NCBI GenBank assembly: GCA_934254675.1
Contig: CAKQLP010000013.1
Location: 1 to 40,730 of the forward strand
Direction of reading: 5' to 3'
Length of the DNA stretch: 40,730 nucleotides
DNA from: an uncultured Alphaproteobacteria bacterium
GTDB taxonomy: Bacteria > Pseudomonadota > Alphaproteobacteria > RF32 > CAG-239
Both the position numbers and the translations under genes were made by a program. Position 1 is the first letter of the stretch, and every line of letters starts with the position of its first letter. Positions 17,244 through 25,537 of the stretch are shown in pieces. The notes below the pieces were generated by a model. The model had not been told where the DNA came from, did not search any database, and worked only from the letters and a program-made list of their open reading frames with translations.

Positions 17244-17574
17244 TTTCAGTTCCTTTTTTATTTACACATTTATAATAAGAATGACTTGGCAGCAGTAATT
17301 TACCATCCAAATGCGTTTTCTTTTCAAATTCGGCATAATTGCCCGTTCCTTGTTTTACACATTCCGCCGTTGCCAGAGTCTGCAACTCGCTGTCATTGCT
17401 CCACAAAGGATTATAGCACACAACCGGTTTTTCCGGTGTTGATGGCCCGCTATAAAGCCTTGCCACATCTTGCACTCCTGGGTTGCGACGTCTATCAATA
17501 TACGGATTAAGCAAACTGCAACCGCATAAGCCGCACACAAATATCGTGCTTATTACAAATTTTAGACTAGACAA
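17221..17574 (-). CDS. Small lipoprotein upstream of argS
   Basis: A 117-residue protein with the lipoprotein signal KFVISTIFVCGLCGC and the +2 residue Ser. The mature part starts LLNPYIDRRRNPG and contains three further Cys (VVCYNPL, TAECVKQ, YYKCVNK). The segment with CYNPLWSND...LATAECVKQGT looks like a conserved short envelope lipoprotein domain; its function is unknown to me. The gene overlaps argS by 23 nt and probably leads the operon. The 60 nt to the divergent gene at 17635 carry the promoters. Confidence 0.75.
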   Translation of the reverse strand: MSSLKFVISTIFVCGLCGCSLLNPYIDRRRNPGVQDVARLYSGPSTPEKPVVCYNPLWSNDSELQTLATAECVKQGTGNYAEFEKKTHLDGKLLLPSHSYYKCVNKKGTENESSTGK

Positions 17575-17634
17575 TTAAAAAAACTCCATTAAATTATAAT
17601 TCAATGAAAGGTATCATATACGAAGAATATTGAA

Positions 17635-18234
17635 ATGAAAAGTGAAAATACATATATTGGTGACGATAAATTTAAAAAATTTTTAGAACACTATAATTGT
17701 CCAACGCCACTTGAGGTGGTCAAATTACGTTTTGCCGGTGCAATTTGCAGTCCAAACTCTGAACTTCGCCCGACCGATGTTATTGCCTCTTTTTGGGAAA
17801 ACAACCAAGCTCCACGTCTTGAAACAAAAAAAGAAGCCGAATTATTTTTCAAGTTTTTTATGGGACTATGGGATAAAATGTTTGAACTTGTTTCGGCAAA
17901 CAGCCTTGTTCTGCCTCGTGTTGAGCCGACAGCCGACTTAATTGCCTTATGCGAAGAACGCTATGCCGAACTGGAACTTGGATTTGTTGAAGGTTTTTGG
18001 GGCGGTAAAGAAGACGTTCAAATTCCGGCTTATATTGCCGAGGTGGTGGACTCATTAACGCAATTGGCCGAAGTTTACAAGTCGCTGATTAGCAAAATTC
18101 ACCCTGAAAAAGATAATAAAAACGTTTTCGACGCATTAATACAATGTGATAAAATGGCGGTTAAATCACTTAATTTTCTGATTGAGCACTATGTTTTACC
18201 GCATATTGACAGCCTGCGCCGTACCGTTAATTAA
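17635..18234 (+). CDS. Hypothetical cytoplasmic protein, 199 residues
   Basis: A soluble, mostly helical, acidic protein without signal peptide or membrane segment. Recognisable patches are PTPLEVVKLRFAGAICSPN, a central ELELGFVEGFWGGKED segment faintly like the FxxGFxxG pattern of UPF0149/YecA proteins, and a helical C-terminus ending HIDSLRRTVN. I cannot assign a family with confidence. The ATG at 17635 is preceded by a weak purine stretch. It lies 16 nt upstream of the nitroreductase gene, so the two are probably co-transcribed. Confidence 0.7.
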   Translation: MKSENTYIGDDKFKKFLEHYNCPTPLEVVKLRFAGAICSPNSELRPTDVIASFWENNQAPRLETKKEAELFFKFFMGLWDKMFELVSANSLVLPRVEPTADLIALCEERYAELELGFVEGFWGGKEDVQIPAYIAEVVDSLTQLAEVYKSLISKIHPEKDNKNVFDALIQCDKMAVKSLNFLIEHYVLPHIDSLRRTVN

Positions 18235-18250
18235 TTTAAGGAGAAAAAAT

Positions 18251-18787
18251 ATGGAATTGTTAGAAGGTTTAAAAACGCGCCGTTCGGTTCGCCAATACGA
18301 CTCCGCAAAAAAAATTCCGCACGAAGATATTGAAAAAATTTTAGAGGCCGCCTCTTATGGTCCCTCAGCTCACAATAAACAACCATGGGAATTTTTAGTT
18401 ATTGAAGATGCTAAAACGTTGGCGTCTCTGCGAAGTATTCAGCCATGGACTTCTTTTGCTAAAAACGCTTCGTGTGCTATTATTGTTTGTAGCAACACTG
18501 ACGAAGCTTTTCATCGTGACAAAGAAAATGAAAAATGGTCTTATGCCGATGTTGACGGCACTATTGCCGCCTATGGAGTTTTGCTCGCCGCCCATGCTTT
18601 AGGCTACGGAGCTTGTTTCTGTGGTGCTGCGCCTATGCCGCTCATCATAGAGAATCTTCAAAAGTCCTTAAACATTCCGGCAAATATGCGCCCGATTGCC
18701 ATAATTCCGATGGGCGTACCGACCGAAACACCTAAACAACCGGCAGACCGCTATCATCCAGAAAAAGTTCATTGGGAAAAATGGTAA
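18251..18787 (+). CDS. Nitroreductase-family flavoprotein
   Basis: A 178-residue FMN-dependent oxidoreductase of the nitroreductase superfamily. The N-terminal LKTRRSVRQYDSAKKIP is the typical RxSxRxF-like FMN phosphate site. AASYGPSAHNKQPWEFLVI is the second FMN contact, and the C-terminal half has LGYGACFCGA and PIAIIPMGVPTE. Substrates may be quinones, nitro compounds or flavins; the exact one is unknown. ATG 18251 follows AAGGAG at 18237-18242. An open frame runs further upstream but overlaps the previous gene. It is followed 28 nt later by lolA. Confidence 0.9.
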   Translation: MELLEGLKTRRSVRQYDSAKKIPHEDIEKILEAASYGPSAHNKQPWEFLVIEDAKTLASLRSIQPWTSFAKNASCAIIVCSNTDEAFHRDKENEKWSYADVDGTIAAYGVLLAAHALGYGACFCGAAPMPLIIENLQKSLNIPANMRPIAIIPMGVPTETPKQPADRYHPEKVHWEKW

Positions 18788-18815
18788 TTTCGGCTTTTTA
18801 TAAAGGAAATAAAAT

Positions 18816-19433
18816 ATGAGAAAAAGCATTTTGTTTTTACTAGCGGCATTTTTTTGCAGTTCAGTTGCACAAGCTGAAAATGTTGATTTGCAAAAAATTG
18901 AAAACTATCTGAACAACATCAATACCCTAAAAGCCGACTTTGTGCAAATGTCCAGTAACGGCGGTTCGGCCGAAGGCAAAATTTATATTGAAAAACCAAG
19001 TAAAATCCGAATGGAATATACGGCACCGGATGAGCTTTTAATTGTCGGCAACGGCGATTACATCATTTATAACGACAAGGAACTAGACCAGATTACCAAT
19101 ATCGATTATAAAGATATTCCCGCCACAGTGATTTTAAGCAATAAAATAAAATTTGATGGTAAAAACCTGAAAGTTACCGATTTTTATAAAGATAACGGAC
19201 AAACCTCGGTAACCGTTGAAATGCCGAACTCGTCAGGAGTTAAACCGATTACATTGATTTTTGACAACGCTCCGTTCCGTCTTAAACAATGGAAAGTTAT
19301 CGACCAGCAAAATATTGAAGTGACAATTTCTCTATTTGATGCCGAGCAAGATATAAAATTAAGCGATAATTTATTTAAGTTTAATAAAAAATCGGAGAAA
19401 AAGAGCAACTCGTCGGCCAGCCGCAGAAAATAA
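18816..19433 (+). CDS. lolA: Outer-membrane lipoprotein carrier LolA
   Basis: Periplasmic chaperone that takes lipoproteins from LolCDE to the outer membrane. The signal peptide is KSILFLLAAFFCSSVAQA. The mature chain has the LolA pattern: IENYLNNINTLKADFVQ, EGKIYIEKPSKIRMEY, a hydrophobic ELLIVGNGDYIIYND strand pair, and a C-terminal half of alternating strands. A Lys/Ser-rich tail (KSEKKSNSSASRRK) is longer than in E. coli LolA. At 205 residues the length is normal. AAAGGA precedes the ATG, and a strong terminator follows. It fits with the several lipoprotein genes in this window. Confidence 0.9.
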   Translation: MRKSILFLLAAFFCSSVAQAENVDLQKIENYLNNINTLKADFVQMSSNGGSAEGKIYIEKPSKIRMEYTAPDELLIVGNGDYIIYNDKELDQITNIDYKDIPATVILSNKIKFDGKNLKVTDFYKDNGQTSVTVEMPNSSGVKPITLIFDNAPFRLKQWKVIDQQNIEVTISLFDAEQDIKLSDNLFKFNKKSEKKSNSSASRRK

Positions 19434-19452
19434 AAAAATAACAAATGCCCTT

Positions 19453-19482
19453 GAGCAAGGACTTATATCCTTGCTCTTTTTT
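19453..19482 (+). terminator. Terminator of the lolA unit
   Basis: GAGCAAGGA (19453-19461) pairs with TCCTTGCTC (19468-19476) and is followed by six T. Confidence 0.92.
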
Positions 19483-19585
19483 ATTGCGGCAAAATCCTTA
19501 ATAGTTAGATAAATGTCAAATTTTATTGATTTGTTAAGCGGTGTTTACCACTTTAAGGAAAAATTTGAGTCGGCTTCTCGAAGCT

Positions 19586-19757
19586 GTCATTATCGGGCGT
19601 GTCCCGATAATCTAGATCCTTTGGTCAAGCCCGAGGATGACAATAGAAGGAGGATGTTTTTTAAACCCGAGAATGCCTATAACAACCTTCGCCCGCAATG
19701 TGCGTCAATGCGCCGTGCTTTTTAAAAGACGTGTACAAAAGAAGTACACGAGCGCAA
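19586..19757. repeat. Composite dispersed repeat, copy A
   Basis: A GTCAT...ATGAC palindromic block (19586-19641, 56 nt, shorter than the other copies) is followed at 19683-19757 by a diverged copy of the GTGTAC/GTACAC unit, sharing CAACCTTC, CAATGTGCG and GTGTACAAAAGAAGTACACGAG with copies near 31.4 and 37.7 kb. A short open frame runs through it, but it carries no recognisable protein signal and is not called as a gene. Confidence 0.8.
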
Positions 19758-19776
19758 CCACCAGTACTAACTCGTA

Positions 19777-19880
19777 GAAACTCGGATAATGAGGCTAATA
19801 CGCATTAACTTTTTTGCGCCGTGTACAATGAGGTACACAAGCACAAAAAGTTAAAAGTAGTAGACCATTAGCCGAGTTTC
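19777..19880. repeat. Large nested inverted repeat next to the cyclophilin stop
   Basis: GAAACTCGGATAATG (19777-19791) matches the reverse complement of 19866-19880 at 14 of 15 positions. Inside it, 19805-19826 is largely complementary to 19833-19854, closing on GTGTAC/GTACAC. The 3' arm ends 1 nt before the cyclophilin stop codon, so it could act as a terminator or 3' stabiliser for that gene as well as being a repeat relic. Confidence 0.7.
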
Positions 19881-19881
19881 A

Positions 19882-20487
19882 TCATATATCAGAAATGACG
19901 GACATCGACACAATCACATCCGGTTCGGCAACCATTCCGTTAGGACCGAAACCCCGCTTAATCTGGTCAACATATTCCATACCTGAGGTTACTTGTCCCC
20001 AGATGGTGTATTGACCATCAAGCCACGGACAATCACTAAAGCAGATAAAAAATTGGCTGTCAGCAGAGTCCGGATCCATTGCGCGAGCCATTGAAACTGT
20101 GCCGCGTATATGACGATTGCGGTTAAATTCAGCCTTTAACTTTTTACCGCTGCCACCGGTACCGTTTCCGCGCGGATCACCGGTCTGAGCCATAAATCCG
20201 TCTATTACCCGATGGAATTTCAAACCATTGTAAAAACCGTCACGCACCAATTCTTTAATGCGGGCAACGTGATTTGGAGCGTCATCCGGAAACATTTCAA
20301 TAACGATATCACCGTTTTTGGTTTTTAGCAGTAAAGCGTTTTCCGCATCTTTAACCTTGTAAGAATGTTTAATCTTCTTCGCACGGGTATCACTCATTTC
20401 CAGCTTTTTAGTTTCTTTATTTTCCAAATGTTTTGTATTTGGTTTTTCAATATGTTTTGTTTCAGATTTTCCTAATAAATCAGTCAT
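19882..20487 (-). CDS. Cyclophilin-type peptidyl-prolyl isomerase with charged N-terminal tail
   Basis: A 201-residue protein. Residues about 50-200 form a cyclophilin domain: GDIVIEMFPDDAPNHV, GLKFHRVIDGFMAQTGDP (catalytic Arg and Phe-Met-Gln), SQFFICF and WLDGQYTIWGQV. It catalyses cis-trans isomerisation of Xaa-Pro bonds. There is no signal peptide, so it is cytoplasmic. The first 45 residues are a hydrophilic tail with the repeated pattern ETKHIEKPNTKHLENKETKKLE, absent from ordinary PpiB, perhaps a linker or interaction arm (inference). AGGAAG precedes the ATG. It lies 46 nt after the ATP-grasp gene and probably ends that operon. Confidence 0.92.
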   Translation of the reverse strand: MTDLLGKSETKHIEKPNTKHLENKETKKLEMSDTRAKKIKHSYKVKDAENALLLKTKNGDIVIEMFPDDAPNHVARIKELVRDGFYNGLKFHRVIDGFMAQTGDPRGNGTGGSGKKLKAEFNRNRHIRGTVSMARAMDPDSADSQFFICFSDCPWLDGQYTIWGQVTSGMEYVDQIKRGFGPNGMVAEPDVIVSMSVISDI

Positions 20488-20533
20488 TTTAATACTTCCT
20501 TTCTCTTCTACATTCCTATTTAGGAAGTCCGCC

Positions 20534-21484
20534 TTAATTATTCAAGATAAAATCGACTCTTTCTTGCGGAGTTAAGTTTTTGGGATAAGTTTCTTCAATT
20601 TTTTGCAAAATCGGCTGTAAACCTTTTCCGTTGGCTATCTGCACCGAAAGACCCGGACGAGCGTTAAGTTCCAGCATCATCGGCCCTCTGTCTTTATCCA
20701 AAACAATATCCGCGCCCAAATAACCAAGACCGGTCATTTCATAAGCCTGCGCGCCAATCAACAGATGCTCTTTCCATAAAGGAATTTGCAATTTCATTAA
20801 ATCGGCTCCCGTGTCCGGATGAATAGCTATCGGCAAATTATGGCTAACCGCCTGAACGGCTTTACCTGTTTTTATTGAGAGTCCTACGCCCACCGCGCCT
20901 TGATGTAAGTTTGCGCGTCCGCTGGATTCTCGAGTGGCCAAGCGTGTCATTGCTAAAGCCGGATATCCTTTATAGACAATCAGACGCACATCCGGAATTC
21001 CCTGATAACTGAAATTTTTAAATACATCGGTAAAATGCACCAATTCTTCAATTAAGGCCACATCATATTGTCCGCCCAAACTGTACAACCCACTCAAAAT
21101 GTTAGAAACGTGCTGATAAACTTCTTTAAACGTTAAAACACGCCCCGAAGTGGTGGTGAAAATTCCATTTTCATAATGAGCAATCACCAAAACGCCTTTG
21201 CCTTCGCTACCGTGAGCCGGCTTTATAACAAATTCGCTATGTCCTTCAATTTGTTGCAATAAATCCTTAACTTCATATTGATGCTCCACCAAACCAATCA
21301 TATGCGGCGTATTTATATCAATGCTGTTTGCCAGTTTTTTGGTTTGCACTTTGTCATCCACCAGCGGATATAGCGAACGTTTGTTATATTTCGCTATTAT
21401 ATCGTAGTTGCGGGAATTCATCCCCAAAACACCGAACTCACGCAGTTTGCGCGGAGAAACGTAACCTTTCAAAAAATCAAACAT
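20534..21484 (-). CDS. ATP-grasp alpha-L-glutamate ligase-like protein
   Basis: A 316-residue member of the RimK-related ATP-grasp group (TIGR02291-type). ATP-grasp features are visible: FVIKPAHGSEGKGVLVI (ATP lysine and glycine loop), an IPDVRLIVYKG strand, and the metal-binding end MMLELNARPGLSVQIANG. Such enzymes join a carboxylate to an amine using ATP; the acceptor here is not known. The start at 21484 is 1 nt past the stop of the transglutaminase-7TM gene. The conserved trio protease, transglutaminase-7TM and ATP-grasp ligase is known from other Proteobacteria and has been linked to osmotic stress (from memory, moderate certainty). Confidence 0.9.
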   Translation of the reverse strand: MFDFLKGYVSPRKLREFGVLGMNSRNYDIIAKYNKRSLYPLVDDKVQTKKLANSIDINTPHMIGLVEHQYEVKDLLQQIEGHSEFVIKPAHGSEGKGVLVIAHYENGIFTTTSGRVLTFKEVYQHVSNILSGLYSLGGQYDVALIEELVHFTDVFKNFSYQGIPDVRLIVYKGYPALAMTRLATRESSGRANLHQGAVGVGLSIKTGKAVQAVSHNLPIAIHPDTGADLMKLQIPLWKEHLLIGAQAYEMTGLGYLGADIVLDKDRGPMMLELNARPGLSVQIANGKGLQPILQKIEETYPKNLTPQERVDFILNN

Positions 21485-21485
21485 T

Positions 21486-23021
21486 TTATTTTCCTTTTGT
21501 TACCGGCGCAAATCTTTTAAGTTCGGTCAAACGATATCCCGTGTATGTGCCCAAAAGCATAACCACAAACAGAATCACCAAATTCCATTCATTAAAGGCA
21601 AACATAATATGTCGGATATACTCGCTGCTGATAACGCCGTATGTCACAATAGCCACAAACAAGCTATTCACAACCTGTTGCACAGCATTTTTGACACCTT
21701 CTTCCTCCCAAGTGATAGAAGCACGCTCAATAATCCACGCTGTAATAATAATCGGGAAAAATACCGCCGAAGAAGCAATGTTAAAATTATATTGATAACC
21801 AAAAATCGTCAGCATTTGCATAATTAAAATAACACAGATAACCACAGAAGAAATTCTTGGCACCAGCAATAAATTCAAACGGGTCAGCATTGTGCGGATT
21901 AAAAGTCCGATACCGATAATCAGTCCAAAACATACCAATCCCGGAATAAAACCGGTCTTAACCAACGACATAGAAATAAGCATCGGCGTAAAAGTACCCA
22001 TTGTGCGAATACCGATAACGTTGCGCATCAGCACAATCAGTAAAATTCCCAACGGAAAAATCATCAACCATTTCAAAGTATTTTGTTCTAAAGACGGTAA
22101 ATTGTAAATTGTAAAGTCAAACCAACGGCTGTTTTCATATTTTGCACGGCGTCCGGCCATTTTGAATGAGGAAATGACAGATTTAATAACCGAAAATTTA
22201 ACTTGTGAATCTTCCCCGCCGGAAACGTCTAACAGGGAATTTCCACCCCGTTGAAAAATAATAAAGCTTTTCGGCAAGCCTGATTTCCCCGTGTTTATAT
22301 CATAAATTTTCCATTTTGAACCTTCATAAGCTTCAACCATTAAATCAGCCCCTGTCGCTTTTTTCTTTTCGCTTAATTTCACACCGCGGACAACACGAGC
22401 CGGAATACCTTTTGCATTTAATAAAAAGATAATCTTTTCTGCCATAATCTGTGGGCTTTTTTGCACTGGTAAAAATGAATCGACTTCTGGCAGCAACGGC
22501 TGTTCATTAATAACAGAAATCAGGCGTTGTGCTTTGGTTTCTCCCTCACGACTTTTCGCCAAACTCCAAATAGCTTTCACCATTTCTTCTTGTTGAGCAT
22601 CATCATAGCGCACACTTACAGCGGCCGGTCTATCCGCAACTTCCTTACCATTCGTATCCTCATTATCATAAATCATAATACGATAATAAACACTTTGCTT
22701 TACGGCTCGAGCCGCCGATTTCATTAAAACACGATGATTTTTTTCATCTGTTGAAATTTCATACCCAGGAGCAACAACATCTGTGCTTAATATTTTATAT
22801 TCTTTACTGATGCGTGGTGTTGACAAAGAAACTTCAATCGGATCACCCGTCGGCTTGAATGACACATGAGCATCAACAGTCCACACATTTGTCTTATCTT
22901 GAGGTCGAAAACTAAACCCCCAATAAACAATTTTGTAATATGTAGCCACGGAGGCAATTGCCACAGAAACCAACAACAAAAAAGTTAACACCCCGCGTAC
23001 AGAAAAAATTTTTTTAAGCAT
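21486..23021 (-). CDS. Inactive transglutaminase fused to seven membrane helices
   Basis: A 511-residue inner-membrane protein. One N-terminal helix (about 10-30) is followed by a large periplasmic region: a beta-rich part (about 35-150) and a transglutaminase-like domain (about 160-280) with LNAKGIPARVVRGVKL but without the usual Cys-His-Asp triad in the expected places. Seven helices occupy about 325-500. This matches the Pfam families named for an inactive transglutaminase fused to 7TM. It may sense or present a periplasmic peptide for the neighbouring protease and ligase (inference). It lies 52 nt downstream of the protease gene and 1 nt before the ligase gene. Confidence 0.9.
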   Translation of the reverse strand: MLKKIFSVRGVLTFLLLVSVAIASVATYYKIVYWGFSFRPQDKTNVWTVDAHVSFKPTGDPIEVSLSTPRISKEYKILSTDVVAPGYEISTDEKNHRVLMKSAARAVKQSVYYRIMIYDNEDTNGKEVADRPAAVSVRYDDAQQEEMVKAIWSLAKSREGETKAQRLISVINEQPLLPEVDSFLPVQKSPQIMAEKIIFLLNAKGIPARVVRGVKLSEKKKATGADLMVEAYEGSKWKIYDINTGKSGLPKSFIIFQRGGNSLLDVSGGEDSQVKFSVIKSVISSFKMAGRRAKYENSRWFDFTIYNLPSLEQNTLKWLMIFPLGILLIVLMRNVIGIRTMGTFTPMLISMSLVKTGFIPGLVCFGLIIGIGLLIRTMLTRLNLLLVPRISSVVICVILIMQMLTIFGYQYNFNIASSAVFFPIIITAWIIERASITWEEEGVKNAVQQVVNSLFVAIVTYGVISSEYIRHIMFAFNEWNLVILFVVMLLGTYTGYRLTELKRFAPVTKGK

Positions 23022-23073
23022 AGTTCCAAACCCTTATAAAAAAAAACAGACAAAATCAGCTATGTACCATTAA

Positions 23074-23604
23074 TTATTTTAATGTATTTGACAAAGTCAC
23101 ATCGACAATGGCTCGTCCATAAAGCACATTTCTTCCGATAAGTGTCTGATACTCAAATTTTTCTCTTTGAGCAATGGTAAAGTTTGCTCTAAAAATATCT
23201 TTGCCCATCCGAACTTCCATTTCCACCATCGGACGTTTTTCTCTTTCCCCGATTCGTTTAATCTTTGCGTTTTTCAAAAGAGGTTTTTCAAAAGTATATT
23301 TTTCTTTTGTCATTCGGTTAACCACAGTAAAAGAAACCCATTTGCGTCCGTCTCGCTCAAAAGGTTTAATTTCTTCGGCATCCAAAGAAGATGTCGTTGC
23401 ACCGGTATCTATTCGGGACATAAATGGAGATTTCATTGGCAACAAATAAATCGGCTCGATTTCTCCAATCACATTGCTAGGCATAATTTTCACAACTTTC
23501 TTTTCTTTTGCCGTGTTAGGTACAATTCCCGGAACGAGTTGAGTTTCCGAAGTTGTACACCCGACAAGAGCCAACACAAACAAGATGTGTTTAAATTTTA
23601 ACAT
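23074..23604 (-). CDS. Retropepsin-like aspartic protease, periplasmic lipoprotein
   Basis: About 176 residues. The signal ends in a lipobox-like LVGC (Cys about residue 16). The protease domain (PF05618-type, annotated as a Zn-dependent or retropepsin-like protease) shows SRIDTGATTSSLDA, the DTGA catalytic Asp loop of retropepsins, and a closing TLIGRNVLYGRAIVDV, the hydrophobic-Gly-Arg loop. ATG 23604 is chosen because GAGGTGG lies just upstream; the GTG at 23610 is part of that site. It is first in the operon with the transglutaminase-7TM protein, ATP-grasp ligase and cyclophilin. Together they may form an envelope peptide-processing system. Confidence 0.88.
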   Translation of the reverse strand: MLKFKHILFVLALVGCTTSETQLVPGIVPNTAKEKKVVKIMPSNVIGEIEPIYLLPMKSPFMSRIDTGATTSSLDAEEIKPFERDGRKWVSFTVVNRMTKEKYTFEKPLLKNAKIKRIGEREKRPMVEMEVRMGKDIFRANFTIAQREKFEYQTLIGRNVLYGRAIVDVTLSNTLK

Positions 23605-23671
23605 ATCCACCTCAATATTTCAAATATTCTTATGGGATAAGTAATCCTCTATTTTTCACATAAAGTAAAGC

Positions 23672-23708
23672 AAAAAAATAAAGATACCGACTCTTTAATC
23701 GGTATCTT
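23672..23708 (-). terminator. Terminator after the porin gene
   Basis: AAGATACCGA (23681-23690) pairs with TCGGTATCTT (23699-23708). On the minus strand it is followed by an A/T run (seven T). A GANTC site (GACTC) lies in the loop. Confidence 0.8.
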
Positions 23709-23729
23709 TTAAGCAAAAATGTTAAGTCG

Positions 23730-24875
23730 TCAGAAAAACAGCGTCAGCCTTAAAGAGCTAGCCAAACCATAATCAGATTTTTGATTCAAAGCCGGATTTA
23801 TATAAAATTGAAAATCAGGTGTAATTGTTGCCCACTTGGAAATTCCCCACGCCCAATAAGCTTCAATCACCTGTTCGGCACTATGATAAGTTTCCGCGCC
23901 AACTGCTTTTTCATCAACTTTATTATAGGCATATGCCAAACCGATTTGATCCAAACTGTTGCGGTTTAGAGGATTATTATAAACCATCCCCAAGGCATAA
24001 GTTTGATTAGTGGTTATAACATGACCGCTCACCCCGTTTAGTCTTCCGAACAAAGCTAATTTTTCGGTTAAATTCTGCTGAATATTTACAGACCAACCAT
24101 TTGTTGATTGCGCTTGTTCTTTTACCGCCGGCTGATTATAAAACATCACCGAATATTGTCCGTCGCCCAGCCCTTTTATTGTCGGATTATACCCCACTTG
24201 CGCAAATGAGGTGAAATGTTTTTTCTTTAATCTGTTCACCCGAATACTCGGTGCGTTTATATTTGTAGCGTCTTGAAATCCGGCAACAAACAGCCATTTT
24301 TCAGGAGTTGCTTGCAAATAAGCACCTAATCCGGCCGACGCATAACTGGCACTGCCGTTTTGTGATAAAGAATAGTTCAAAAAGTTAACTTGTTGATTGC
24401 CATCATAATCCGTACCGTCAAACATATACAGATTATATTGACCAGCACCCAAAGTCAGCCAATTATATTCCCGCGGAAACTGATAAGTATAATAAAGTCC
24501 GGCAAAGCTTTGTTCTTTAGCATTAAAATCGTTAATCGGCGTCACAAATCCGCTGTTGCTTTCAAGATTTTCAGCGGCATGACCGCCGTAATAAATACTG
24601 TTGTAGCTAAAATTTAAGATACCGGTACCATAGTTATTATCAAAAGTCGTCCACGCCACTGACGGATACAAATAAGATTGTACCGCGTTATTTTTGCCGC
24701 TTGGCGACGTTCTTTGTCCCATAAGGGAATAGGTCAAACTATAATCAATATTATATTCTTTACTCAACCAATTTTTTAATGATAAATAATCGGTTTCTAA
24801 TGATGATTGCGCTGCGTTAGCTGCAAATGATGTCAACACAGTTGCTGTTACGGCTAATGATAAATAATGTTTCAT
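23730..24875 (-). CDS. OprB-type carbohydrate-selective porin
   Basis: A 381-residue outer-membrane beta-barrel protein. Signal peptide: KHYLSLAVTATVLTSFAANA. The mature chain consists of alternating amphipathic strands, and the last residues are SLRLTLFF, with the terminal Phe needed for barrel assembly. The C-terminal block EQVIEAYWAWGISKWATITPDFQFYINPA is the signature of the OprB family, which takes up sugars. AAGGAG precedes the ATG at 24875. It is transcribed alone, with a terminator downstream. No sugar transporter gene is adjacent, so the substrate cannot be deduced. Confidence 0.88.
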   Translation of the reverse strand: MKHYLSLAVTATVLTSFAANAAQSSLETDYLSLKNWLSKEYNIDYSLTYSLMGQRTSPSGKNNAVQSYLYPSVAWTTFDNNYGTGILNFSYNSIYYGGHAAENLESNSGFVTPINDFNAKEQSFAGLYYTYQFPREYNWLTLGAGQYNLYMFDGTDYDGNQQVNFLNYSLSQNGSASYASAGLGAYLQATPEKWLFVAGFQDATNINAPSIRVNRLKKKHFTSFAQVGYNPTIKGLGDGQYSVMFYNQPAVKEQAQSTNGWSVNIQQNLTEKLALFGRLNGVSGHVITTNQTYALGMVYNNPLNRNSLDQIGLAYAYNKVDEKAVGAETYHSAEQVIEAYWAWGISKWATITPDFQFYINPALNQKSDYGLASSLRLTLFF

Positions 24876-24920
24876 AAACTAATCTCCTTAAATTTTTGAG
24901 AGATATAATTATTAATAGTT

Positions 24921-24952
24921 AAAAAAAAAGAGGTTATTGGCAAACCTCTTTA
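24921..24952 (-). terminator. Terminator of gcrA
   Basis: AAAGAGGTT pairs with AACCTCTTT. Read on the minus strand it ends in nine T, about 20 nt past the gcrA stop. Confidence 0.88.
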
Positions 24953-24973
24953 AAATTAAGTATTAATTACAGA

Positions 24974-25408
24974 TTATTTTTTAGCCGCTTTAACATAAGC
25001 CATGGCGGCATGTTCTTCGCAATAAGTCTGTCCCATACGGACTTTTTTTCCGCAAAAACAAAAATCTTCATCACGGGGATCACCCAAAGGCCAACGGCAA
25101 GTATGGCTGTCTAAATCAACCAGCTTTACATGATTGCCGTTTTTATGTTTTTTTTCAGTTTTTACTTCAACGATTGGTTCGTTCTCTTCTGTTTTTATTT
25201 CTTCGACAACTGACGGTTCAATTTCTTTTTCTTCAATCTCGTCGTCTTTCTTTTTAATTGGAGACGGTCTGGCTTTCAAGCATAAACGGTGAACTTTTCC
25301 AACAATAGAATTTTTAGAAACCCCCAAACGTTTGGCAATTTCATTTGCCGTCAGGCCTTCCGTCCACATCTGCTGCAAGCCTTCAACCATTTCCTCTGTC
25401 CAAGCCAT
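24974..25408 (-). CDS. gcrA: Cell-cycle regulator GcrA
   Basis: A 144-residue transcription factor that binds sigma70 and GANTC-methylated promoters in Alphaproteobacteria. Residues 1-45 form the helix-turn-helix (WTEEMVEGLQQMWTEGLTANEIAKRLG, then SKNSIVGKVHRL), which is diagnostic. A flexible acidic linker (Glu/Lys-rich, about 55-95) leads to the C-terminal sigma-interacting domain with TCRWPLGDP and FCFCGKK...TYCEEH. AAGGAG lies before ATG 25408. It has its own terminator and lies about 17 kb from ccrM. I found no GANTC in the 129-nt gap to the divergent gene. Confidence 0.95.
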   Translation of the reverse strand: MAWTEEMVEGLQQMWTEGLTANEIAKRLGVSKNSIVGKVHRLCLKARPSPIKKKDDEIEEKEIEPSVVEEIKTEENEPIVEVKTEKKHKNGNHVKLVDLDSHTCRWPLGDPRDEDFCFCGKKVRMGQTYCEEHAAMAYVKAAKK

Positions 25409-25537
25409 TTTTTTTACTCCTTTTATGTATTTTTTATTTTTTTACAAAATTATTTATTTTATGTCTAGGGAAAAAGTTAACATTCATCACTTTTTTTTAA
25501 TAAATAGCCGTTAAAATTAAAATTCAAGGAGAAATAT

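Noticed and set aside
19513..19725. 70-codon plus-strand frame after lolA
   Set aside because: It follows a terminator and consists mostly of dispersed repeat sequence; there is no ribosome site.
19586..19880. Possible CRISPR array in the repeat regions
   Set aside because: There are no regularly spaced identical direct repeats with unique spacers and no cas genes; the repeats are palindromic and dispersed.
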